Notes under the pieces: generated by a model
What the model was told of the DNA's origin: nothing
Database searches by the model: none
Seen by the model: the letters and a program-made list of their open reading frames with translations, nothing else
From: an uncultured Acidimicrobium sp.
Lineage (GTDB): Bacteria; Actinomycetota; Acidimicrobiia; Acidimicrobiales; Ilumatobacteraceae
Direction: 5' to 3'
Assembly (NCBI GenBank): GCA_903895515.1
Contig: CAITUB010000117.1
Coordinates: forward strand, 1-40,820
Length of the DNA: 40,820 nt
Part shown: positions 29,312 to 37,574 of the stretch, piece after piece
Position numbering within the stretch: position 1 is the first letter of the stretch
Layout: every line of letters starts with the position of its first letter
Program-made: the position numbers and the translations under genes

Positions 29312-30273
29312 GTAAGCAAGACATCACGTTTGGTGTATTCATGCCGCAGGGCTGGAAAATGGAATTGGTAGGAATTCCCAGTGCAACCGACAAGTGGAAA
29401 GCAGCCGTAGACATTGCGGTTACAGCCGAACAGCTCGGGTTTGACTCCATTTGGGTGTACGACCACTTTCACAACGTTCCACGCCCAGCGCACGAGACCG
29501 TGTTTGAGTGCTGGACGGTAATGGCTGCAATCAGTCAGCTCACTTCGCGTATTCGCCTAGGCCAAATGGTGGGCTGCAACTTGTATCGACCGCCTGCGCT
29601 GTTGGCAAAGATCACCAGCACGCTTGACGTTATTTCTGGTGGTCGACTTGATTGGGGTATTGGGGCAGGATGGTATGAGAACGAGTGCCGCGGATATGGA
29701 TATGAGTTTCCCGTTCCAAAAGATCGCATTGCCATGCTTCGTGAGTGCGTAGAAATTGTGAAGATGATGTGGTCACAGGAAGAAACCACATACGACGGCA
29801 AGTACTACCAACTTGTTCGTGCAAATTGTGACCCTAAACCTTTGCAAGCTCCACGTCCGCCAATTTGGATTGGTGGCGGTGGAGAGCAACTCACGTTGCG
29901 AGTTGTTGCACAGCATGCCGATTACTCAAACTTTGGTGGCACCGCGGAGGATTTCTCTCGCAAAGTGGAAATCTTGAAAGGTCACTGCTTGAAAGTTGGG
30001 AGAGACGAGTCTGAGATCAAAAAGACCACATCAGGCGAGATCCTCATTCGCGACACCGAAAAGGAACTCCGCGAATACCAAATTGCCAGTGGTCGTGGCG
30101 ATCAGTTTGAGCAATGGAGCAACGCAAACTTCATTGGCACACCAGATCAGGTTGCTGAACGAATTGCTGATTTCGTTAAACGAGGATGCAGCGGATTCAT
30201 ACCTTGGTGCGTCGATTATCCGGATAAGCAAACGCTTACCGAGTTTGCAAAAATTATGAAGACGTACCGCTAA
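29308..30273 (+). CDS. LLM class (F420-dependent) oxidoreductase
   Basis: Luciferase-like TIM barrel: LGFDSIWVYDHF, RLDWGIGAGWYENE, PPIWIGGGG; ATGA overlap with ACAD. Confidence 0.88.
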   Translation: MSKQDITFGVFMPQGWKMELVGIPSATDKWKAAVDIAVTAEQLGFDSIWVYDHFHNVPRPAHETVFECWTVMAAISQLTSRIRLGQMVGCNLYRPPALLAKITSTLDVISGGRLDWGIGAGWYENECRGYGYEFPVPKDRIAMLRECVEIVKMMWSQEETTYDGKYYQLVRANCDPKPLQAPRPPIWIGGGGEQLTLRVVAQHADYSNFGGTAEDFSRKVEILKGHCLKVGRDESEIKKTTSGEILIRDTEKELREYQIASGRGDQFEQWSNANFIGTPDQVAERIADFVKRGCSGFIPWCVDYPDKQTLTEFAKIMKTYR

Positions 30274-30277
30274 CTAT

Positions 30278-30733
30278 TTAGTAGTAGTGGCGGAAAATAA
30301 TTTCAGCAACACACGAAGGTTTTGTAGCGCCTTCACACTCAAACGTCGTTTCAAGAATTACTTGAGCGCCGCCAGCGATCTCGGTCGCCTCGAGAAGTTT
30401 GACTCCCGCACGAACTTTTGCGCCAACCGGAACCGGTGCCATAAAGCGAACTTTGTTCGTTCCGTAATTGACGCCCATCTTGACGCCTTCAACTTTCCAA
30501 ATTTGTCCGATCAACACCGGCGCCAAAGAGAGCGTGAGGTAACCGTGTGCAATGGTCTGACCAAATGGTCCAGACTTGGCGCGCTCGGTGTCCAAGTGAA
30601 TCCACTGGTGGTCTCCGGTGGCATCTGCGAACAGTTGTACCTGCTCTTGAGTAACCGTGAGGTATTCGCTGTATCCAAGATGTTGGCCAACATGAGCCAT
30701 GAGGTCTGCTTGATCTTTAATGATGGTTGCCAT
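30278..30733 (-). CDS. MaoC-like dehydratase / hotdog protein
   Basis: FADATGDHQWIHLD...GPFGQTIAHGYLTLSL hydratase-2 motif; start at 30733. Confidence 0.9.
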   Translation of the reverse strand: MATIIKDQADLMAHVGQHLGYSEYLTVTQEQVQLFADATGDHQWIHLDTERAKSGPFGQTIAHGYLTLSLAPVLIGQIWKVEGVKMGVNYGTNKVRFMAPVPVGAKVRAGVKLLEATEIAGGAQVILETTFECEGATKPSCVAEIIFRHYY

Positions 30734-30784
30734 GTCTTCAGTGTGGCAGAAAAGCCACCCATGCTGCGAACTCAAGTGTTCGAG

Positions 30785-31183
30785 CTAGTGGAACCACACC
30801 TTTTGGTGAGCGCGACTTTGGGTGTGTAGCAGCAGGGCAATCAAGGCAATGTCGAATGCTGCGTTGAGGAATGAATGGGCGATCAAGGATCGATAGACGA
30901 TCAAGTTAGAGACGAATGGCGAGAATGCAGCAACGAGAGCGATTTTGTAGCCAATCTTGAGATCATTGGCCATGAGTAGACCGCCAAGCACGTGAGCAGC
31001 TATCACAACAAGCCCGTACACAGGGCCAAATGCGTACACCTGACGGATGTAACCGATTTCCATCTGGCTATCCATGAAATTTGCCAATGCAAAAAAACCA
31101 TTGATGTATAGCAACCACGTAGCAATCTGCAACGTTTGCGGTTGCATTCGATCAAACCATTTCTTCCAATTGATGTTCTGCAC
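30785..31183 (-). CDS. Hypothetical four-TM-type membrane protein
   Basis: Several hydrophobic segments; intact ORF with GTG start; no recognised family. Confidence 0.65.
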   Translation of the reverse strand: MQNINWKKWFDRMQPQTLQIATWLLYINGFFALANFMDSQMEIGYIRQVYAFGPVYGLVVIAAHVLGGLLMANDLKIGYKIALVAAFSPFVSNLIVYRSLIAHSFLNAAFDIALIALLLHTQSRAHQKVWFH

Positions 31184-31214
31184 CGTTTCATTCTTGCAGA
31201 ACTAGTCTGTAGTT

Positions 31215-32054
31215 ATGCGTTCAGGCTTTGTTTCACTTGTCGGACGCCCAAACGTTGGAAAATCAACTTTGGTCAATGCTCTCTGTGGCTCAAAGGTCAG
31301 CATTGTTTCCGACAAGCCTCAAACCACTCGTACTCGAATTCGCGGCGTAGTTACCAAAGATGACTATCAAATCATTTTTGTTGATACTCCCGGATTGCAT
31401 AAGGCGGTAAGCGCTTTGGGTGAGCGTGTGAACGCAACAGCACTCGAATCGACAAAAGATGTTGACGTGGTGTGTTTAGTAATTGATGCGACGCAGCCGT
31501 TTGGTTCTGGCGATCAATGGGTTGCTAGCCACATTGACATGGCAAAAGCGATTGTCATTCTGAACAAAATTGATCGAGCATCACCACAGCAAATTCTGAA
31601 GCAATTGACGAAGCTGAGTGAATTGGGTGCGTCTGAATACTTTCCCGTAAGCGCGCAAACCGGAGCTGGTGTTGCTGAACTTGCTGAGCATCTAGGAAAA
31701 CTCTTGCCGGAAGGTGAACAGTTGTACCCAACGGAGATGACAACAGAGACTTCACCGGGCGAGTGGGTTGCGGAACTAGTGAGAGAGCAGTTGCTGGCAC
31801 TTACGTTTGACGAGTTGCCATATTCCATTGCAACACGTGTTACCGAATGGGAAGACGACAAAGTTCGTTGCGAGATTGTCGTGGAACGTGACAGCCAAAA
31901 AGGAATGGTCATTGGCAAGGGCGGCTTACTGCTGAAAGAAGTGGGAATAGCTGTACGCAAACAGTTGCCAAAGGGCATCTATTTAGAACTAGCCGTTGTG
32001 GTTGATAAAAACTGGCAGCAACGCGCCGACCGTGTTGAACGACTTGGGTACTAG
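31215..32054 (+). CDS. era: GTPase Era
   Basis: GRPNVGKSTLVNAL; DTPGLH; NKID; KH domain KGMVIGKGGLLLKEVG. Confidence 0.95.
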   Translation: MRSGFVSLVGRPNVGKSTLVNALCGSKVSIVSDKPQTTRTRIRGVVTKDDYQIIFVDTPGLHKAVSALGERVNATALESTKDVDVVCLVIDATQPFGSGDQWVASHIDMAKAIVILNKIDRASPQQILKQLTKLSELGASEYFPVSAQTGAGVAELAEHLGKLLPEGEQLYPTEMTTETSPGEWVAELVREQLLALTFDELPYSIATRVTEWEDDKVRCEIVVERDSQKGMVIGKGGLLLKEVGIAVRKQLPKGIYLELAVVVDKNWQQRADRVERLGY

Positions 32055-32663
32055 TTACTTCGTAATCAACATTTTGTAATCGTCGAACGTAACTGGAGTT
32101 CCGACTCCAGCGATGTCTCCTCGACCGCGAGGCACGCCAATGGGTTTCCCGCCAACGCTAAATGTGACTTGTCCGATTCCGGGCTGACTCGTGAGAGTCA
32201 ACACGATTTGTGCGATCGCTAAGCGCTGTTCATTCGGTTTGATCGAATCGAGATACCCGCGTTTCGAATTCACATTTGCAACTCCGCCGATCACGTCAAT
32301 AGAAGCGGCAAACGCCGAAGGAAGGAGAGTCTTCACCTTGGAGTGAGCAGGATCTGGAAGCCCGGCGATTAACGCAGTGAACACCCCTTGCAGATCGGTG
32401 GGAGAAGGGATCTCTAATCGGACTCGTACTAGTGAGGACGACTTAACGAAAAACAGATCTGCCGTTTCATATGTGGTTCCAGCAACTGTGGTTGGCACCA
32501 CTACTGGGATGGTTGTAGTCGGGGCGGACGTTTCGGGTGAGTTCAATCCAAACGGAATGTCGTTTGGGTCTACTTCGTTGAAGGATCCTGATTTTGGGAC
32601 AGCGCAAGCAGCGAGTAATACGCACAGAACACCAAAGCGGAAAGGCCGGAGTTGATTCGTCAT
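32055..32663 (-). CDS. GerMN-domain lipoprotein (LpqB N-terminal-like)
   Basis: MTNQLRPFRFGVLCVLLAACAVPKSG lipobox; ADLFFVKSSSLVRVRLEIPSPTDLQGVFTALIAG resembles GerMN; ATGA-coupled to the histidine kinase. Confidence 0.75.
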   Translation of the reverse strand: MTNQLRPFRFGVLCVLLAACAVPKSGSFNEVDPNDIPFGLNSPETSAPTTTIPVVVPTTVAGTTYETADLFFVKSSSLVRVRLEIPSPTDLQGVFTALIAGLPDPAHSKVKTLLPSAFAASIDVIGGVANVNSKRGYLDSIKPNEQRLAIAQIVLTLTSQPGIGQVTFSVGGKPIGVPRGRGDIAGVGTPVTFDDYKMLITK

Positions 32664-34081
32664 ATTTGATGTTCGTTCTTCGGAAATGAGATGACAAAGA
32701 TAGAGCCACCTTCCGGTGATTGCTCTACGTGTGCCTCGCCATGTAGTGCGTGAGCATGCTCGTTCACGATTGCTAACCCAAGACCACTGCCTTTGCTATT
32801 GCGAGAAGCCGTCCCGCGCGCAAATCGATCGAAGATTTGTGTTCTCTCGCTGGAGGCAACACCTGGTCCAGCATCGTGCACTGCAAGCGTGAAGTTGTTT
32901 CCTTCGCTAGCCAAAGTAACTTGCGTGGCGCCATCTGCGTGATCTCTAGCATTTTCCAAAAGATTGACAAGAATGCGTTCGATGCGTCGACGATCAAGTT
33001 TGGTTTCGTCGTCAGCTTGAGTCTCGCCATCAGAAGATTGCACTGAACTAATAAACGGAACTTCTCCAAAGCCGTATCTGTGCATGATCCTGTAGATGAG
33101 ATCATTGAGTTGAACGTTCTCGGTCTCGTGGTCTACAACATGGGCGTCAAGTCGAGAAAGTTCCAACAAATCAAGAACAGTTCTATCAAATCGCTCAATC
33201 TGCTTTTGCATGATGTCGATTGCTTGCTGATTGCGTTCTGAAAATTCAGATTTACGCGACACGAGCACATCTGCTGCAGCAGAAAGCGCGGTTACGGGAG
33301 AGCGCAATTCATGGCTCACGTCGCTTGCAAAGCGTTGTTCCCGTTCAATGCGTTGCTGAACGGCATTTGCCATCTCGTTAAACGACACAACCAGACGTTC
33401 AAGGTCTGAATCATCCTCATGCACAAGGCGCGTATCAAGCCCTCCCGTAGCGATTTTGTTCGCAGCAAGTGCTACTCGAGTGAGCGGTTGAAGAACGTTT
33501 TGACTCATGTAGAAGCCCAGCACACCAGCTAAAAGTGTGATGAGCACAACTCCGATCAGCAACGTAATTTGAATCGTACGAAGTGTATTTTCAACGTCAG
33601 CGACAGGGAATGCCTCAAAATAGTGAAGTCCAACCGAGGGGACTGCAACTCCGATTGCCTCGTACGGCCGATTTTCAAACTGGAAACGCTGACGACCGGT
33701 CTTGTTCTTCAGCGTCAGTTCAACCAGTTCTGATGGCAAGTTTGATTGTGTGAAGCGAAGCGGCTCTTGTGCGTAGAACAATGACGTTCTGCCTGGGCGC
33801 TCATCAAGTTGGACAACTGCATATCCGTTTTGCTCTGTTCGAATTTGGGTGATGAGGTCTGCGATGTTTGCACCATCCGTTTCAACGATGTTGCGCATCA
33901 GCTGGGCGTTGTTGAAAGCTTGGCGCTGCGCCACCTCTGATCGTTGGCCAAGCAGGTATGAACGGGTACTGGCGTAGGTCACCACACTGAGGGCAATCGC
34001 TGCAGCCATGGCTGCTATTCCGAAGAACAGCACCATTCGCTGTTTCAACCCAAACTTTGGGGGAAAGGTCAGCCGACTCAT
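32660..34081 (-). CDS. Two-component sensor histidine kinase (HAMP, HisKA, HATPase), MtrB-like
   Basis: DVSHELRSPVTALSAAADVL H-box; NLLENARDHA N-box; GSGLGLAIVNEH G-box; two TM segments. Confidence 0.92.
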   Translation of the reverse strand: MSRLTFPPKFGLKQRMVLFFGIAAMAAAIALSVVTYASTRSYLLGQRSEVAQRQAFNNAQLMRNIVETDGANIADLITQIRTEQNGYAVVQLDERPGRTSLFYAQEPLRFTQSNLPSELVELTLKNKTGRQRFQFENRPYEAIGVAVPSVGLHYFEAFPVADVENTLRTIQITLLIGVVLITLLAGVLGFYMSQNVLQPLTRVALAANKIATGGLDTRLVHEDDSDLERLVVSFNEMANAVQQRIEREQRFASDVSHELRSPVTALSAAADVLVSRKSEFSERNQQAIDIMQKQIERFDRTVLDLLELSRLDAHVVDHETENVQLNDLIYRIMHRYGFGEVPFISSVQSSDGETQADDETKLDRRRIERILVNLLENARDHADGATQVTLASEGNNFTLAVHDAGPGVASSERTQIFDRFARGTASRNSKGSGLGLAIVNEHAHALHGEAHVEQSPEGGSIFVISFPKNEHQI

Positions 34082-34113
34082 GGCTACAGCATGGCAGTAA
34101 AACGGTGAGACCG

Positions 34114-34156
34114 GAACCGGCGGGGCTCAAGGGGGAGCATGAACTCCCGCCGGTTC
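34114..34156. repeat. 11-bp perfect inverted repeat between divergent histidine kinase and response regulator genes
   Basis: GAACCGGCGGG (34114-34124) and CCCGCCGGTTC (34146-34156), loop of 21 nt. Confidence 0.8.
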
Positions 34157-34250
34157 GATAGGGAAATTCTGCACCCTGAAGATGACAAATGTTGATGATT
34201 TGTGTGCGTTTTCTGTAACAATTTGCCGAGTTCGGGCAGACTGCATAGCG

Positions 34251-34940
34251 ATGTTTACGCTGCTGTTCATTGAGGATGACGAAGCCATTCGAACGGCGTT
34301 GCGGCTCGTACTTGAAGACGAAGGTTATGAAGTTGCTGTTGCGGGTGATGGCGAAACCGGACTCAAAATGTTCAGCCAGATCGATCCGGACCTCGTCCTG
34401 CTTGACCTGCGATTACCAGACATTTCAGGATTCGAAGTGTGTAGATCAATCCGACGAACAAGCATTACCCCAGTCATCATGGTGACCGCACAAACCGACA
34501 CTTCCGATTTGGTGAATGGATTCGATGCTGGCGCAGATGACTACGTAACTAAGCCAATCGTGCCAAAGGAACTCTCTGCCCGAATTCGTGCAGCGTTACG
34601 AAGGACCCAGACGATTGAGCCGTCCATTTCGAACGCAAAATCTCTCAACAAGATCGGTGATGTTGAGATTGATCGCAACTTGAGCGTCGTGCGAAAAAAT
34701 GGCAGTGAAGTTGCACTAACGAAAACTGAGTATCGATTGCTCGTTGAATTTGCTGATCATCCAGGAATGGTGCTGTCACGCGATCAACTGCTTGAACGGG
34801 TGTGGGGCTATGAATATTTGGGCGATTCTCGTCTTGTCGACGCGCACGTTCGACGACTTCGAGTGAAGGTTGAAACACAACCTGAAGAACCAACCATGAT
34901 CGTGACTGTTCGCGGTATGGGGTACCGACTGTTGAACTAA
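34251..34940 (+). CDS. OmpR-family response regulator
   Basis: Start MFTLLFIEDDEAIRTALRLVLEDEG at 34251; DLVLLDLRLPDISGFE; winged-helix C-terminus (TKTEYRLLVEF...VDAHVRRLRVKVE). Confidence 0.92.
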   Translation: MFTLLFIEDDEAIRTALRLVLEDEGYEVAVAGDGETGLKMFSQIDPDLVLLDLRLPDISGFEVCRSIRRTSITPVIMVTAQTDTSDLVNGFDAGADDYVTKPIVPKELSARIRAALRRTQTIEPSISNAKSLNKIGDVEIDRNLSVVRKNGSEVALTKTEYRLLVEFADHPGMVLSRDQLLERVWGYEYLGDSRLVDAHVRRLRVKVETQPEEPTMIVTVRGMGYRLLN

Positions 34941-34944
34941 CCCG

Positions 34945-36843
34945 CTAGATGGATTTGAGAAATTGCACAACCTCTGCAAACTCAATCGTTCGCTTCATCG
35001 GTGGCAACGTGGAAACGAGTTTTTTACCGTAGCCCTTGGTTGCAAGTCGTGGATCCAAAATTGCAACGACACCTGAGTCCTTGCGTGAACGGATGAGGCG
35101 ACCAGCAGCCTGTGCAAGTTGTGTCGCTGCAAGTGGAATATCGATCTCGCTAAACGATGCCTTCCCAATTTCGTCGCGTCGTGCGCTGAGCAATGGGTCG
35201 TCTGGCCGTGGGAAAGGGATCTTGTCAATGACAACAAGGCTGAGGGTTTGTCCAGGGACATCAACACCCTGAAAGAACCCTGCAGTCGCAAACAGGCAAG
35301 ATGACTCCTCGGAGGCGAATGCATCAACGAGGGCCATTTTCGGCAAGTCATCTTGACGCCAGATCTTGAATTCAAGTCGCCTGGTCATCTCGTCTGCGGC
35401 CGCATGCATGGCGCGGTATGTGGTGAATAACGCAAGAGTTCGACCTTGGGCTGCATTGATCAATTTTTCTAACTCATCGTGCACTGCGTCATCTCTGCGT
35501 GAATCATTCGGCAATGGCAGATGCTTCGCGCAATACAAAAGTGCAGAATTTTCATAATCGAAAGGGCTACCGACATCAATTGCATCAACATCGTCTTCCT
35601 CAAGACCCACCCGAGCCGGCATTGCTAGTGGAATGGTTGCACTCGTAAGGATTGCGGTTCGCTTTGACCACACGCCGCTGTGCAACGTAGGGCCGACATG
35701 GAGTGGAGCAAGTTCAAGAACAGGGCGATCTTTGCTTCCGCTAACAAAAGCCACCGTTCGTGATCCGGCTGTCAGTGAGCCGTCGATGACGTCAATCATT
35801 CGATTACTGAGCGTTTGGCCACGGAGAATTCGCTGTTTCGCAGACTCGTCGTTACTGGAAATTGCCTTCAGACCTGAAACAGCTTCATCAATTTTGAGCC
35901 GCAACCGAGCGAGTACATCTTGAATATCGTCGGGGAGCGGAAGAGGTACTCGTTTGTCAATGTCTCCAGCTATGTAGCCTCCAAATTCAGTCGCTAGTTG
36001 TTGTAACGATCCTGTCAACGCGTCATCTCTTACGATTGAGCGGAGGGCGCTAATGACGTGCTGGATGCTTCCAGGGCTAATGGCCATGCTTACCGAAGCG
36101 CTCATCACATCTTCAAGTTGATGTGCCTCGTCAAAAATGACTACATCGTGTTCGGGCAGAAGCGCGCCATCAGTTGCGACATCTAGCCCATAAATGTGTG
36201 TATTAACAACAATGACATCGGCAACAGAAGCGAAATCTCTGGCACGTTCCGCAAAACATGTATCTCCGGACGGACACCTACTTGCTCCCGGGCATTCGTC
36301 GCTACCAATACTGACGTGACGCCACGCTGCATCTCGAGGACTCCAAGATAAATCGCCTGAATCGCCGGTGTTCGTAGTCTCGGACCAAGCAACAAGTTTG
36401 TCAATATCGGATTTCACTTGAATGCTGAACTCTTGAAGATCGAGCTTGTGCTGTTTTGGCTCGCGAATTTCGGCGATGCGTTGTGCGCAGAGATAGTTAT
36501 TGCGTCCTTTAAGAACCGCCCACGTGATATCGCGACCGATAATTGGAGTGAGCGCTTGAGACAACACGGGAAGATCGTGTTTAGCGAGTTGATCTTGCAA
36601 TGCCTTGGTGTACGTAGAAACGACGATGCGTTTGCCAGACGCAATCGCAGGCACGAGGTATCCCAGGGTTTTTCCCGTTCCGGTTCCTGCTTGAACAATT
36701 AAGTGGCGCTCATTTGCAATTGCGTCTGCGATTGCAGTGGCCATGGTTACCTGACCTGAACGGGCTTCCACGTTGGGAAGCGTGTCAACGACTGCCTGGA
36801 GAAGATCTACGACGTCATGTTCGTTGGGTGCTTTAGGCGACAT
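34945..36843 (-). CDS. DinG/XPD-like ATP-dependent DNA helicase
   Basis: VQAGTGTGKTLGYLVPAI; FeS-type cysteines CPGASRC..GDTC; VIFDEAHQLEDV; AAGRLIRSRKDSGVVAILDPR. Confidence 0.9.
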   Translation of the reverse strand: MSPKAPNEHDVVDLLQAVVDTLPNVEARSGQVTMATAIADAIANERHLIVQAGTGTGKTLGYLVPAIASGKRIVVSTYTKALQDQLAKHDLPVLSQALTPIIGRDITWAVLKGRNNYLCAQRIAEIREPKQHKLDLQEFSIQVKSDIDKLVAWSETTNTGDSGDLSWSPRDAAWRHVSIGSDECPGASRCPSGDTCFAERARDFASVADVIVVNTHIYGLDVATDGALLPEHDVVIFDEAHQLEDVMSASVSMAISPGSIQHVISALRSIVRDDALTGSLQQLATEFGGYIAGDIDKRVPLPLPDDIQDVLARLRLKIDEAVSGLKAISSNDESAKQRILRGQTLSNRMIDVIDGSLTAGSRTVAFVSGSKDRPVLELAPLHVGPTLHSGVWSKRTAILTSATIPLAMPARVGLEEDDVDAIDVGSPFDYENSALLYCAKHLPLPNDSRRDDAVHDELEKLINAAQGRTLALFTTYRAMHAAADEMTRRLEFKIWRQDDLPKMALVDAFASEESSCLFATAGFFQGVDVPGQTLSLVVIDKIPFPRPDDPLLSARRDEIGKASFSEIDIPLAATQLAQAAGRLIRSRKDSGVVAILDPRLATKGYGKKLVSTLPPMKRTIEFAEVVQFLKSI

Positions 36844-37525
36844 GGACCAACTTGAGTGCGTTATCTATTTCATGTGCGTCGAAGTCTGGCCAGGTGCGCT
36901 CGGTGAAGTACACCTTCGCTCCCTTGATTTGCCACAAAAGGAAATTGGAAATTCGAGATTCTCCGGAGGTACGAACAACTACGTCAACAGGAGGTAGCTC
37001 TGGAGCGTACAACTGGCTGGAAATTTCCTGTGGTGAAATGTCATGAGCGGATTGCTGGTTGGTGCGCGCGCGTTGAGCGGCTCGAAGCAACTCGGCACGA
37101 CTGCCATAGTCGAAAGCAACAGTCAGCACCATGCCTGTGTTGTGTGCGGTGTCGTCAATGGCTTGCAAAATTGCTCGTTGGATGAATGCAGGTGTTTTGG
37201 ATCCAGGCTCGTCGAATGGCCGACCAATCCATTGGATGCGCACGTTATTGGCATTGAGTTCTTCAATTCGACCAAAGAGACGCTTGTGCAATGAAAGAAT
37301 GTGTTTCACCTCGGCGGGTGGGCGGACCCAGTTTTCTGTGGAAAATCCAAAAACCGTAAGCCAGCCCACATTGCGTGTGGCGCAAACTCGTACGACCTCG
37401 GCCAAATTGTCTTCGCCTGCTGTGTGGCCCTCGGTGCGGGGGAGTCCGCGTCGTTTCGCCCAACGTCCATTGCCGTCCATGATGCAGGCGATATGGATGG
37501 GAGATTCGTGATTCACCAAGTCCAT
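36833..37525 (-). CDS. uppS: Isoprenyl (undecaprenyl-type) diphosphate synthase, catalytic subunit, lacking the C-terminal RxG tail
   Basis: CIMDGNGRWAKRRGLPRTEGHTAG; FGFSTENWVRP; VRTSGESRISNFLLWQ. Ends ...WPDFDAHEIDNALKLVHVA with no RRFGG. Start likely 37525 (ATG), alternatively TTG 37567. Confidence 0.92.
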   Translation of the reverse strand: MDLVNHESPIHIACIMDGNGRWAKRRGLPRTEGHTAGEDNLAEVVRVCATRNVGWLTVFGFSTENWVRPPAEVKHILSLHKRLFGRIEELNANNVRIQWIGRPFDEPGSKTPAFIQRAILQAIDDTAHNTGMVLTVAFDYGSRAELLRAAQRARTNQQSAHDISPQEISSQLYAPELPPVDVVVRTSGESRISNFLLWQIKGAKVYFTERTWPDFDAHEIDNALKLVHVA

Positions 37526-37574
37526 TCCGAACACCTTACTGATGTGGACCGCAATGGCGTGCGACAATAGTGAT

